A DNA stretch of 64,000 nucleotides. It comes from JAGNXB01 sp964471595 (lineage in GTDB: Bacteria; Bacteroidota; Bacteroidia; Chitinophagales; Saprospiraceae). Both the position numbers and the translations under genes were made by a program. The notes beneath the pieces were generated by a model that ran no database searches, was not told the origin of the DNA, and saw only the letters and a program-made list of their open reading frames with translations. Shown one piece after another: positions 18,075 through 27,054 of this stretch. The DNA lies in contig CAYYGN010000003.1 of NCBI GenBank assembly GCA_964471595.1, positions 1 through 64,000 on the forward strand, written 5' to 3'. Within the stretch, counting starts at the first letter, position 1. Each line of letters opens with the position of its first letter.

Positions 18075-19406
18075 ATGAAAACACTTTTGCTTACCCTCCT
18101 CGCCGGTCTCTGCTTCCTGTCCGATGCCCCGGCACAGACCACCCGGTCTACACTGACCTCATCGCTGCACAGCCGCCTGAGCCCCTCCGTCCGCATGGAA
18201 CTCCCCCACGCCGGGCAGACTGCCGCCACCTCCGTATCTCCTGCCCGAAACACCCTGCGTCTGGATTCCACCCGGACCTGGTTCAACTACGACCCCTCCG
18301 GAATGCAGGATTCAGTGCCGCTCACCCGCTCCGTCTTTACCTATCCCCAGGACGGCATCCGCGTCCAGTGGGAATCGTACTACGACGGCACCGATTGGCA
18401 ACCGCTCCAGTACACCACCTTCATCTCCGACCCCCTGGGGCGCCTCGTGGATGTGTTTGCCATGGCCTGGGATCCCGACAAGGGGGATTACGTCCCCGAA
18501 TCCCGCCTCGAATCCTGGCCCCACGGGACCACCGCTGACCTCCTGGACTCGTTCATCGTTTCCGAGTGGGACGTCGCCAACGGCTATTGGACACGCCTCG
18601 TGGAACACCACTTCCAATACGACAGCCAGGATGTCCTCACCGGCGAATGGTCCACCTTTGACCTCTTTGGCGAAGTCATCCGCTTCCGCGATGCCCACAC
18701 CTATGACGGCGGAGGCCACCGCATCCTCACCGAACATTTTGCGGATTTCGACGGCGTCGAAGTCTTCACCGGCCAGACAGAGCGGGTTTACCAGGACAAC
18801 CAGCCTGTCCTGGAAACCGGAATGATCTTTACCGGATCGGGTTTTGCGCCGGAGTCCCGCACGGAATGGGCCTACTCGGAAGCCGGACAAGAGGAATTCC
18901 GCACCGATTATGTGTGGGACCCGGCCAAAGACATGTGGAAACCCGTAAGCGAAGTCAGGCAATCCTGGGATGCCCAGGGCCGGCTGGCCGACCGCGAAAC
19001 CTGGGAGGACATGGACGGCACTGCCGTGCACGAGCGACTGACCTGGTCCTGGGTCCAGGATGATCAACCTGCCCTCGAGACGCGCTACCACCGCGACATG
19101 GCCGCTCACCCCTGGCAACTCGATACGCGCACCTATTACCATTACGAAGGTATCAGCGCCGTGCCCGACCAGCCCGTCACCGTACTGCCCCTGCAGGTAT
19201 GGCCCAATCCGACTACCCACAACATCGCATTGTTCCTCGAAGGAACTGCCGACATCCGCGTCCTCAACCAGGCCGGACAAACAGTCCTCGGCCTTTCGGG
19301 ATCGGGGCAGGTTGTCCTCGATCTGGCCACGCTGCCGGCTGGCATGTACCAGGTGCAGGCCATCCTCGACAATCGACTGTTTGCCAGCCAAATTGTCAAA
19401 CTTTGA
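18075..19406 (+). CDS. Secreted protein with YD-like repeats and T9SS sorting domain
   Basis: A 443-residue protein with a signal peptide (MKTLLLTLLAGLCFLSDAPAQ). The central region (about residues 60-350) is a series of imperfect strand pairs with aromatic and acidic residues, for example RLESWPHGTTADLL, HHFQYDSQDVLTGEW, EWAYSEAGQEEFRTDYVWD and VRQSWDAQGRLADRETWED, resembling degenerate YD/RHS-like repeats. The C-terminus (LQVWPNPTTHNIALFLEG to ASQIVKL) is a type A T9SS sorting domain. No catalytic motif is visible. A GC-rich hairpin with a T-run follows the stop. Likely a cell-surface protein of unknown ligand. Confidence 0.8.
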   Translation: MKTLLLTLLAGLCFLSDAPAQTTRSTLTSSLHSRLSPSVRMELPHAGQTAATSVSPARNTLRLDSTRTWFNYDPSGMQDSVPLTRSVFTYPQDGIRVQWESYYDGTDWQPLQYTTFISDPLGRLVDVFAMAWDPDKGDYVPESRLESWPHGTTADLLDSFIVSEWDVANGYWTRLVEHHFQYDSQDVLTGEWSTFDLFGEVIRFRDAHTYDGGGHRILTEHFADFDGVEVFTGQTERVYQDNQPVLETGMIFTGSGFAPESRTEWAYSEAGQEEFRTDYVWDPAKDMWKPVSEVRQSWDAQGRLADRETWEDMDGTAVHERLTWSWVQDDQPALETRYHRDMAAHPWQLDTRTYYHYEGISAVPDQPVTVLPLQVWPNPTTHNIALFLEGTADIRVLNQAGQTVLGLSGSGQVVLDLATLPAGMYQVQAILDNRLFASQIVKL

Positions 19407-19418
19407 GTCCATTACCCC

Positions 19419-19454
19419 GGCCGGGGCGGGCCTCCCGCCTGCTCCGGCCTTTTT
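19419..19454 (+). terminator. Probable intrinsic terminator
   Basis: GGCCGG at 19419-19424 pairs with CCGGCC at 19444-19449, with further GC pairing inside (GCGGG/CCGC), followed by five T. It lies 13 bp after the stop of the T9SS cargo gene. Confidence 0.5.
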
Positions 19455-19486
19455 GCTTCTTTTCATTCTCTTTCACCATAAAATCG

Positions 19487-19945
19487 ATGGACATGCGCGC
19501 TTTACCGCCACTCACCCCATGGATCGGTCTGCTCGGAGGTCTTTTGTTGCTGACGGCTTCCACCTGCCGCAAAGACCTGGATTTTCTGCCCGGGCACTGC
19601 TACACCACCGGGTCGTTCCTCCGGGCGGGCAATACCCGTGTTGACTGCGGACGCCAGGCCGCCGTGGAGGGAGATACCCTCTGCCTGACCGGCATCCTCG
19701 AACCCATGAGTGGCAGGCCCGCCCCCGGCCCCGTTAGGTTCACGCTGATCGACGGCGATGAAAGCATGCAGGTGGTGGGTACAACGGCGGATTCTGCCGC
19801 TCTCGCCATCCGCATCCAGTCCGGCCGTTACCGCGATGTGCGGGTGACGGGAGTGATAGTGGGGTTTGACCGTCCGACACAGTGGTCCTGTCGCCGCGGA
19901 TACGAGCTCCACATCGGAAGCCCCGAAGCCATCGAATGGGACTGA
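19487..19945 (+). CDS. Hypothetical exported protein, possible lipoprotein
   Basis: ATG at 19487 gives 152 residues: a hydrophobic N-terminus (TPWIGLLGGLLLLTASTC) with a Cys at residue 24 that could be a lipidation site, although the -1 position is Thr, which is unusual. The mature part is compact with Cys pairs (CGRQAA, TLCLTG, WSCRRG), suggesting disulfides. It has a beta-sandwich-like look (RFTLIDGDESMQVVGTT, VTGVIVGFDRPTQ). It lies between the T9SS cargo gene and the histidine kinase gene on the same strand. No family recognised; role unknown. Confidence 0.6.
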   Translation: MDMRALPPLTPWIGLLGGLLLLTASTCRKDLDFLPGHCYTTGSFLRAGNTRVDCGRQAAVEGDTLCLTGILEPMSGRPAPGPVRFTLIDGDESMQVVGTTADSAALAIRIQSGRYRDVRVTGVIVGFDRPTQWSCRRGYELHIGSPEAIEWD

Positions 19946-19951
19946 TCGCCG

Positions 19952-19959
19952 TACCTTTC
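19952..19959 (+). promoter_or_regulatory. Probable -7 promoter box (TACCTTTC)
   Basis: TACCTTTC matches TAnnTTTG except for the last base, 14 bp before the ATG of the histidine kinase at 19973. Confidence 0.35.
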
Positions 19960-19972
19960 ACCGCCCCGCCCC

Positions 19973-21889
19973 ATGTTTTTCCGGTTCCTTGCACGCCCCG
20001 CACTTTGCCTTCCGGCTTTCCTCCTTGCCGGTCTGTGGCCCTTCGTTGCACCGGCCCAGGTCAACACGGACAGCCTTTGGCAAGTGTGGACCGACCCCGT
20101 TCAGGCAGACACCCACCGGCTGAACGCCCTTCAGGCCCTGGCATGGAGTTTCCTCTACAGCCGTCCGGATTCAACCGCCACCCTCGCCACCCGGCAGCTC
20201 GAATTTTCCCAGAACCACGGATGGAAAAAATGGCAGGCCAAAGCCTGGAATACCCTCGGAGCCATCCGGCAATTGCGCGGGGATTACGCCGGCGCCGTCA
20301 ATGATTACATGCGCAGCCTGGCCCTTTTCCGGGAACTCGACAACCGGATGGGACAGTCGTCCATTTTCAACAACCTGGGCCTGATCCACCGGAATCAGGG
20401 CGACCTCACCGGCGCCCTTGATTATTATCTCGAAAGCCTCCACATCGTGGAAAGCGTGCGCGATACGGACGGGATCGCCACTTCCTACAACAATATCGGT
20501 ACGGTATATTCCGACCAGGGCAATTACCTCCGGGCGCTGGAATATTTCAATAAAGCCCTCGACATCCAGGAGCGTAAAAACGACCGCACCGCCATGTCCA
20601 TCGCCTACAACAACATAGGCTCCATTTACAACCAGCAGGGCGAATATCTGCTGGCCTCGGATTATTACGCACGCAGTCTGGCAATCCGCCACGAGACCAA
20701 TGACCGGCTGGGCATGGCCATCGTGTATGGCAATATGGGACTCAATGCCAAGGACTCGGGCAAGTTTGCGGATGCCCGCACGTATTACCGCAAGGCGATG
20801 GCCATCCAGGAAGAGCTCGCCGAAAAACCGGGTCTGGCCAGCTCCAGTTATTTTCTGGGAGATTTGGCCATTGAAGAAGGGCACTTCGCAGAGGCCATTC
20901 CCTGGTGCCGCAAATCCCTCGAGACCAGCCGCGAAATCGGCGCCTTGCGCCTGGAGCGCAATGCCTGCCATTGCCTGTACCGCGCTTACAAAAGCCACCA
21001 CAATCCGGGAGAGGCCCTGACATGGTACGAGCAATACAAGCGGCTGGACGACAGCATGCAGGTGGATGAGACTGCCCGGCGACTCGAACAAATGGAGTTC
21101 AATTGGGCCATCGCTACCGACAGTCTGGCCCGGGAAGAAGACCGGCTCCGCATGGCCCTGGCTTACCAGGAAGAAGTGCGCGGCAAATCCAGGCTCGCCA
21201 ATATCCTGATCATTTCTATCCTGATCATCCTCGTGCTGGCGCTGGCCTTCCGGCGCAAAATGGTGCATTTCCGCCGCCACTCACAATTCTTCCGGGATCG
21301 CGCCGAGCTCCTCGAAAAACAACATCTCCTCAACGAAATCGCCCTGCTCCGCACCCAGGTCAATCCGCACTTCCTGTTCAACAGCCTCAGCATCCTCTCC
21401 TCCCTCGTGCGGGTGGACCCCGATTTGTCCGAGAAATTCATCGACCAGCTCTCCCGTTCCTACCGGTACATCCTGGAGCAGAAAGAACAGGAACTGGTGC
21501 TGTTGCGCACCGAAATGGACTTCATCCAGTCCTATATTTTCCTGCTCAAAATCCGTTTTGAAAGAAAATTTGACGTGCGCTTCGATATCAGGGAGGCGGA
21601 CCTCGACCGGTATCGTATCCCTCCGCTCACCCTCCAGTTGCTCATCGAAAATGCCATGAAGCACAACCGGATGTCGGTCAGGGAGCCGCTGATCGTTGAC
21701 ATCCGGCTGACCGGGGACGCGGTTCTCGAAGTACGCAACCCCCTGCAACCGCGGCATACCGCCGCCCATTCCACCGGTATCGGACTGCAAAACATCATAA
21801 CCCGTTATGCCCTGCTGACGGAAAAGCCGGTATGGGCCGGAGAACGGGAAGATTTTTTTGTCGTGGAAATACCTCTGATCGAAGCCTGA
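19973..21889 (+). CDS. TPR-containing LytS-type sensor histidine kinase
   Basis: A 638-residue protein. After a signal-like start (MFFRFLARPALCLPAFLLAG) come about seven TPR units (residues 60-360) with repeated YNNIGTVYSDQGNYLRALEYF-type helices, a short coiled segment, and one membrane span (ANILIISILIILVLALAF, about residues 405-423). The cytoplasmic part is a His_kinase (PF06580) domain with H466 in VNPHFLFNSL and an N-box IENAMKHN, ending with a G-box-like GIGLQNIITRY. TPRs lie in the periplasm and probably bind a peptide or protein signal. It precedes its LytTR partner by 20 bp. Confidence 0.93.
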   Translation: MFFRFLARPALCLPAFLLAGLWPFVAPAQVNTDSLWQVWTDPVQADTHRLNALQALAWSFLYSRPDSTATLATRQLEFSQNHGWKKWQAKAWNTLGAIRQLRGDYAGAVNDYMRSLALFRELDNRMGQSSIFNNLGLIHRNQGDLTGALDYYLESLHIVESVRDTDGIATSYNNIGTVYSDQGNYLRALEYFNKALDIQERKNDRTAMSIAYNNIGSIYNQQGEYLLASDYYARSLAIRHETNDRLGMAIVYGNMGLNAKDSGKFADARTYYRKAMAIQEELAEKPGLASSSYFLGDLAIEEGHFAEAIPWCRKSLETSREIGALRLERNACHCLYRAYKSHHNPGEALTWYEQYKRLDDSMQVDETARRLEQMEFNWAIATDSLAREEDRLRMALAYQEEVRGKSRLANILIISILIILVLALAFRRKMVHFRRHSQFFRDRAELLEKQHLLNEIALLRTQVNPHFLFNSLSILSSLVRVDPDLSEKFIDQLSRSYRYILEQKEQELVLLRTEMDFIQSYIFLLKIRFERKFDVRFDIREADLDRYRIPPLTLQLLIENAMKHNRMSVREPLIVDIRLTGDAVLEVRNPLQPRHTAAHSTGIGLQNIITRYALLTEKPVWAGEREDFFVVEIPLIEA

Positions 21890-21909
21890 ACCCCGCCAAA
21901 CCAAGCGTT

Positions 21910-22665
21910 ATGAAAGCGATCATCATCGAAGACGAAAACCTGACGGCCCGCAGACTGGAAAGCCTCCTGCGCACCATTGAACCGTCCATGGAAGTGATGG
22001 CGATCCTGCCGTCCGTGGCCGAATCGGTGCAGTGGCTGCGGCAGCATGATGCCCCTGACCTCGTGTTCATGGATATCCACCTCGAGGATGACCTCTGCTT
22101 CAAAATATTCGAATTGGCACCCCTGACCTCGCCGGTTATTTTTACCACCGCCTATGACGAATACATGATCAAAGCCTTCAAGGTGAATTCGGTGGATTAT
22201 CTGCTCAAGCCCGTCAATCCCGATGAGCTCAAGGCGGCCATCGAAAAATTCAAAACTTTGAAAGCCCATTTCGGACGTCCCGAACTCGACACGTTGCTCC
22301 AATACATCGGCCAACGCAATCCGGATTACAAAACGCGGTTCCTCGTCACCATAGGCACCCGGATCCGGAGCCTCGAAACCGACCAGATCGCCTATTTCTA
22401 CAGTCAGGACAAACTGACGTTTCTCGTCACCCACGACGGTCAGCATCTGCCGATTGATTTCAGCCTGGACAAATTGGCAACCCTGCTGGACCCCCGGCAG
22501 TTTTTCCGGGTGAGTCGCCAATACATGGTGGCCTTTCCCGCCATCCAGGCGGTACACACCTATTACAAAGGCAAGTACCGCCTCGAATTACAACCTAAAT
22601 CCAAAGCCGAGGTATTCGTCAGCGGAGACCGGATGGCGGATTTCAAAGAATGGCTGGGACGCTGA
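21910..22665 (+). CDS. LytTR family DNA-binding response regulator
   Basis: ATG at 21910 (MKAIIIEDENLTARRLESL) gives 251 residues. The receiver domain has the acidic pair ED at 8-9 and the phospho-acceptor D55 in LVFMDIHLED, then the T/S (TTAYDEY) and K (YLLKPVNPDEL) positions. The C-terminal LytTR domain (about residues 145-250) carries FLVTIGTRIRSLE, IAYFYSQDKLTFLVTHDG, the FFRVSRQYMV strand and YKGKYRLELQ. It is the cognate regulator of the TPR kinase just upstream. LytTR regulators bind direct repeats of about 9 bp; no such sites were identified with certainty. Confidence 0.95.
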   Translation: MKAIIIEDENLTARRLESLLRTIEPSMEVMAILPSVAESVQWLRQHDAPDLVFMDIHLEDDLCFKIFELAPLTSPVIFTTAYDEYMIKAFKVNSVDYLLKPVNPDELKAAIEKFKTLKAHFGRPELDTLLQYIGQRNPDYKTRFLVTIGTRIRSLETDQIAYFYSQDKLTFLVTHDGQHLPIDFSLDKLATLLDPRQFFRVSRQYMVAFPAIQAVHTYYKGKYRLELQPKSKAEVFVSGDRMADFKEWLGR

Positions 22666-22670
22666 TTTTT

Positions 22671-23552
22671 TCAGGCTGGCCACCGCCGGCGCAAGGCCGG
22701 ATAAGCCAACACCGCAGCCAAAATCAATACAACACCCACGTAAAATCCCGGGGCCAGCTCCCTGTGTTCGCCCAGCAGCAAAACCGCCAAAAGGATCCCG
22801 TACACCGGTTCGAGATTGATCGTCAGGTTGGAGGCAAAGGCCGACACGTGCCGCAGGGCACGCAAGGCGAGCACATAGGCCAGCGTCGTGCAAACGAGAC
22901 TCAACACGAGAAGCCATAACCAGTCGGACGGCGCAGGTATCCATGCCACCGGTGTTCCACCCAGGGCTGCGATCCCCAGCACGAGCGTCAGAAATCCCCA
23001 GGCGCTGCCCAATTCGATGAAGGTAATCTCCAGCTCGGAAGCCCGGCTGATCATTCTTTTGTTGAGGATGGAAAACAAAGCCGCCAGGAAGGCGGAGGCC
23101 AGCCCTACACCAACCCCGTACCATTGGCCCCCTTTGATATGCGGTACGATGAGCATCATACCGGGCACCATCAACAACCCCAGCGCCACTTCAATACCGA
23201 GTAGCCTTCTCCTGGTAATCATGGGTTCGAGGAATGCGGTAAACAGCGCTGTCGTTGCCATGCACACGAGAGCGATGCTGGCATTCGCCAGTTTGATGGC
23301 ACCGTAAAAGGCCACCCAGTGCAAACCCACCACGACGCCGATACCGGCGTATTGTCCCAAGAGGAGGCGCGGGAGTCGCCGCCACACGGGGGTCCCGCGC
23401 AGCAGGACGAGCAGCGAGAGGGAAGTGATACCTACCCGCCACCATACCAGAGCGAGTGCCGGCAATGTGATCCAGGCCCCCAAAATGGCAGTGAATCCGA
23501 AGCAAAGCACCGCAAAGTGCAACTCAAGCCATGCACGGCGCACGGGGTCCAT
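22671..23552 (-). CDS. EamA-type drug/metabolite transporter
   Basis: ATG at 23552 (MDPVRRAWLELHFAVLCF) gives 293 residues with ten hydrophobic segments arranged as two EamA repeats. Typical positions are LHWVAFYGAIKLANASIALV at the end of the first repeat and FASNLTINLEPVYGILLAVLLLGE in the second. A much longer frame upstream is only a shadow of the opposite ATPase gene. EamA proteins export metabolites or take up small organics; the substrate is unknown. The 3' end is 5 bp from the convergent response regulator gene. The start is divergent from the P-ATPase. Confidence 0.9.
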   Translation of the reverse strand: MDPVRRAWLELHFAVLCFGFTAILGAWITLPALALVWWRVGITSLSLLVLLRGTPVWRRLPRLLLGQYAGIGVVVGLHWVAFYGAIKLANASIALVCMATTALFTAFLEPMITRRRLLGIEVALGLLMVPGMMLIVPHIKGGQWYGVGVGLASAFLAALFSILNKRMISRASELEITFIELGSAWGFLTLVLGIAALGGTPVAWIPAPSDWLWLLVLSLVCTTLAYVLALRALRHVSAFASNLTINLEPVYGILLAVLLLGEHRELAPGFYVGVVLILAAVLAYPALRRRWPA

Positions 23553-23611
23553 GCCGCAAAGAACGCCATCCCTTCGCACATCCCGTTCATTACCCCCCGG
23601 CTGCGAAATCG

Positions 23612-23619
23612 TATTTTTG
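23612..23619 (+). promoter_or_regulatory. Bacteroidota -7 promoter box (TATTTTTG)
   Basis: Exact TAnnTTTG match 17 bp before the ATG at 23637 of the P-type ATPase, in the divergent intergenic region. No -33 TTG at the right spacing was seen. Confidence 0.5.
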
Positions 23620-23636
23620 ATGCCCTTCCGCTCCGA

Positions 23637-26375
23637 ATGGCCATGACCGACCTCCCCTCCCTTGATACGCCCTCTCCCTGGCACGCACGCACCGCTGAGC
23701 AAGTAGCGGATTATTGGCAAGTCGGCAGCGAAGGCCTGGACGACACCGAGGCGGACCGCCGTCTTGGGCATTACGGGCCCAATACCAACCCCGCCGCCCG
23801 CAAGATCTCCTGGTTGGTTCTTTTCGTCCGCCAGTTTCGCAGCCTGCTTATCCTGATCCTGTTTGTCGCGGCGGCCATCGCCTGGAGCGCCGGCAAAATG
23901 GTGGATGTTTATGTCATCCTGGCCGTGGTGCTGATCAATGCGCTTATCGGCTTTTTTCAGGAGTTGCGGGCGGAGAATGCCGTGGAGGCGCTCCGGCGCA
24001 TGATGGTCCTCAAAGCCAGGGTGCGGAGGAATGGCGAAGTGCGTGAGGTAGCCGCCGCCGAACTGGTGCCGGGGGACGTGATCCTGATCGGAGAAGGAGA
24101 CCGTGTCCCGGCCGATGCGCGGATACTGACCGCCAAAAATCTGCGGATGGTCGAAGCGTCCCTGACCGGAGAATCGGTACCGGTCGCCAAGAACGAAGCC
24201 GCGCTTGATACCGGAACGCCGCTGGCCGAACGGCGCAACATGCTCTGGAAAGGTACCCACAGCGTGGGCGGACAGGCGACGGCCGTGGTGTGCGCAACGG
24301 GCACCCGGACGGAGTTCGGCCGTATCGCGCGGACCCTCGAAAGCATACCCGACCAGAGGTCGAATTTTCAGAAAAAATCCGACCATCTCGCCCGGCAAAT
24401 GGCCATACTCTCCATCGCTTCTGCGGTGGCGCTCTTCGTGACCGGATATTTTTTCCGGGGCATGGAGATCAACGAAATCATGCTGGCATCCATCGCGGCC
24501 CTGGTGTCCGTCATCCCCGAAGGCCTTCCGGCGGTGTTGTCCATCGTCCTCGCCATCGGGTCCCATCGCATGGCTCGCCGCAATGCCATCATCCGTGAAT
24601 TTACCTCAGTCGAAACGCTGGGCTCGGTCACCACCATCATTACGGACAAAACCGGTACGCTCACCCAAAACATGTTGACGGTGAAAAAAGTGGCGTTGCC
24701 CGACGGACGCGAGTGGGAGGTGTCCGGAGAGGGGTGGTCGCCCGTGGGCAGTTTTTTCCGGGGAGGAGAGGTGGTCGAACCCGGAGACGATCCCGCCCTC
24801 GTCCGCCTTTTGCAGGTGGCCGGCAACAGCAACGACGCCTCCATCCGGCATGATATGGACACGGGCGCCTACAACCTGGTCGGGGATCCCACCGAAGGCG
24901 CTTTGCTGGTGCTGGCCCGGAAAGGCGGAATTTTGGTTGCCCGGCAGATGGAAGGCCATCGCCTGGACGACCTCCCCTTCAGCTCCCACACCAAATTCAG
25001 AGCCAGCTTGTTCCAACCTCCGAAGGGAGACAGGGAGATCCTGGTATCCGGCGCCCCGGAAAAAATACTGGCCCTTTCCGCCCACATGGACTCCGGCCGC
25101 GAAAAGGTCGAACTTTCATCCGAAGACCGGAAACGAATGGAGTCCCTGATCAACGAATGGTCGGGTCGCGCCATGAGGGTCATCGGGCTGGCCTGGAAAC
25201 GGGCTGCAGCAGACCATGAAGAGTTGGAGGAGTCGGATGTCCGCCATCTGGTATTTGCCGGAATCATAGGGATGATCGACCCGCCCCGCCCCGAAGTCCG
25301 GGAGGCCGTCATGAAATGCCGCGATGCCGGCATTCGCGTCATCATGGCGACAGGCGACCACCTGCACACGGCCATGGCCATTGCCCGGGAAACCGGCATC
25401 GTCGGTGAATTGTCGCCCGATGTCGCCCCGGCGCTGACAGAAGCCCAGCTCGGCATTCTCGACGACAGGGAATTCGGGGAAGCCGTGCAGAGCACCCATG
25501 TCTTCGCCCGGCTGACGCCGGCGATGAAATTGAGGATCTGCGAGACCCTGCAGGATCAGGGTGAATTGGTAGCCATGACCGGTGACGGTGTCAATGACGC
25601 ACCTGCCCTCAAAAAGGCGGATGTCGGTGTGGCCATGGGCATCATGGGTACCGATGTGGCCCGTGAGGCATCGCGGGTAGTGCTCGCTGATGACAACTTC
25701 TCCACGATTGTCAATGCCGTCGAGGAAGGCAGGATTGTATTTGCCAATGCCCGCCAGACCAGTTATTTCCTCCTCTCTACCAATTTCTCGGAAATCACCA
25801 TCCTGATTTCCCTTGTGGCGATGGGTTATCCGATCGCCCTGACTGCCACCCAAATCCTGTGGCTCAATCTCGTTACGGATGGCCTGGGTGACAAAGCGCT
25901 CGCTGCCGAACGCGGACATGGCCGGGTGCTCCTCGAAAAGCCCCTCACGAAGAAAGACCAGATCCTTAACAAAGAGGTGATGCCATTCCTGCTCGGCCTG
26001 ACCATCCTGATGACCGGCCTGGCCCTGGGTGTTTATTTTCATTTTTTGCCCGCCGGTATCGATAAAGCGCGTACCGCCGTATTCTCGACCATGGCATTTT
26101 CTCAATTGTGGAACCTGTTGAACATGCGATCCATGAAGCAATCGGTGTTTGCCATCGGACTCTTCTCCAATCCCTGGGTGGTCTTGGCGTTTGTCATTTC
26201 CGCCCTCATTCAGGTGTTGATCATCGAGGTACCCGTCTTCGTTGCTCTCTTTGGTTTCGTTCCTCTCAGCGGTCTTGAGTTCATGGCCATGTTCGCCCTC
26301 AGTTCGACCGTGTTGTGGGCCGGGGAGGCCTGGAAGCTGTTCGGACGATGGATCAGGCGGGAGGGCCGTTCCTGA
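23637..26375 (+). CDS. Cation-translocating P-type ATPase (P2-type, Ca-like)
   Basis: Start at ATG 23637 (MAMTDLPSL) or ATG 23643, about 910 residues; the upstream extension of the frame overlaps the divergent transporter and is rejected. Motifs in order: N-terminal cation ATPase domain (DYWQVGSEGLDDTEADRRL), actuator loop SLTGESVPV, membrane motif PEGLPAVLSIVLAIGSHRMA, phosphorylation site DKTGTLTQNM, KGDREI region, hinge MTGDGVNDAPALKKADVGVAMG, and a C-terminal membrane domain. PEGLP with a SERCA/PMR1-like layout suggests a Ca2+ or Mn2+ pump; ion specificity is not proven. Confidence 0.93.
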   Translation: MAMTDLPSLDTPSPWHARTAEQVADYWQVGSEGLDDTEADRRLGHYGPNTNPAARKISWLVLFVRQFRSLLILILFVAAAIAWSAGKMVDVYVILAVVLINALIGFFQELRAENAVEALRRMMVLKARVRRNGEVREVAAAELVPGDVILIGEGDRVPADARILTAKNLRMVEASLTGESVPVAKNEAALDTGTPLAERRNMLWKGTHSVGGQATAVVCATGTRTEFGRIARTLESIPDQRSNFQKKSDHLARQMAILSIASAVALFVTGYFFRGMEINEIMLASIAALVSVIPEGLPAVLSIVLAIGSHRMARRNAIIREFTSVETLGSVTTIITDKTGTLTQNMLTVKKVALPDGREWEVSGEGWSPVGSFFRGGEVVEPGDDPALVRLLQVAGNSNDASIRHDMDTGAYNLVGDPTEGALLVLARKGGILVARQMEGHRLDDLPFSSHTKFRASLFQPPKGDREILVSGAPEKILALSAHMDSGREKVELSSEDRKRMESLINEWSGRAMRVIGLAWKRAAADHEELEESDVRHLVFAGIIGMIDPPRPEVREAVMKCRDAGIRVIMATGDHLHTAMAIARETGIVGELSPDVAPALTEAQLGILDDREFGEAVQSTHVFARLTPAMKLRICETLQDQGELVAMTGDGVNDAPALKKADVGVAMGIMGTDVAREASRVVLADDNFSTIVNAVEEGRIVFANARQTSYFLLSTNFSEITILISLVAMGYPIALTATQILWLNLVTDGLGDKALAAERGHGRVLLEKPLTKKDQILNKEVMPFLLGLTILMTGLALGVYFHFLPAGIDKARTAVFSTMAFSQLWNLLNMRSMKQSVFAIGLFSNPWVVLAFVISALIQVLIIEVPVFVALFGFVPLSGLEFMAMFALSSTVLWAGEAWKLFGRWIRREGRS

Positions 26376-26413
26376 CCGGAATGAAGGCACAGGCCGGGGG
26401 CAGGTGATTGCCG

Positions 26414-26421
26414 TACTTTTG
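26414..26421 (+). promoter_or_regulatory. Bacteroidota -7 promoter box (TACTTTTG)
   Basis: Exact TAnnTTTG match 45 bp upstream of the purN start codon at 26467. Confidence 0.5.
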
Positions 26422-26466
26422 CGGGCACCTCCTCAATTTTTTCTTGTTGCAACCAATTCCTCCAAG

Positions 26467-27054
26467 ATGCGTACACCCACCCAGGCCAAAAAGTTGGCTC
26501 TATTCGCCTCCGGTACCGGATCCAATGTCAGGAATCTTCATACCTGGTTCAGGGACCGCCCGGATGTGCAAATCGCTCTGCTGGTGTGTAACCGCCCGGA
26601 TGCCCCGGTTGTGACCTTTGCCCGCGAAGCCGGCATACCGGTCCGAATCGTGACCCGGGAGGAATGGTCCCGCCCGGAAGGGTTGGTGGAAGAACTGCAG
26701 CAAGCCGGCCTGACGGGTATCGTTTTGGCCGGGTTTCTCTGGCTCATCCCCGAAGCCCTGATCCAGGCATTCCCCAACCGGATCCTCAACCTGCACCCTG
26801 CGCTACTGCCCAAATACGGCGGCAAGGGAATGTACGGCATGAGGGTCCATGAGGCAGTTCTGGAAGCCGGAGAAAAGGAAAGCGGCATCACCGTCCATTA
26901 TGTCAACGGACGGTACGATGAAGGCGCGATCCTTTTTCAGGCCCGCTGCCCGGTCCTGTCCGGAGATACCCCGGAATCGTTGGCCGACAGAATCCACCAG
27001 CTCGAGCACCAGTGGTTGCCTGTTGTCATCGATAAACTCCTGCTCCTTACATGA
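26467..27054 (+). CDS. purN: Phosphoribosylglycinamide formyltransferase
   Basis: ATG at 26467 (MRTPTQAKKLALFASGTGSN) gives 195 residues, the usual length for PurN (about 190-210). Visible motifs are LALFASGTGSNVRNL (phosphate loop), VCNRPDAPVV, GIVLAGFLWLIP, the catalytic block NLHPALLPKYGGKGMYG with the active-site Asn and His, and HYVNGRYDEGAI. PurN transfers a formyl group from 10-formyltetrahydrofolate to GAR in purine synthesis. A perfect -7 box lies 45 bp upstream. The stop overlaps the start of the next gene by four bases (ATGA), a translational coupling with a cell-envelope gene that is functionally unexpected. Confidence 0.95.
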   Translation: MRTPTQAKKLALFASGTGSNVRNLHTWFRDRPDVQIALLVCNRPDAPVVTFAREAGIPVRIVTREEWSRPEGLVEELQQAGLTGIVLAGFLWLIPEALIQAFPNRILNLHPALLPKYGGKGMYGMRVHEAVLEAGEKESGITVHYVNGRYDEGAILFQARCPVLSGDTPESLADRIHQLEHQWLPVVIDKLLLLT

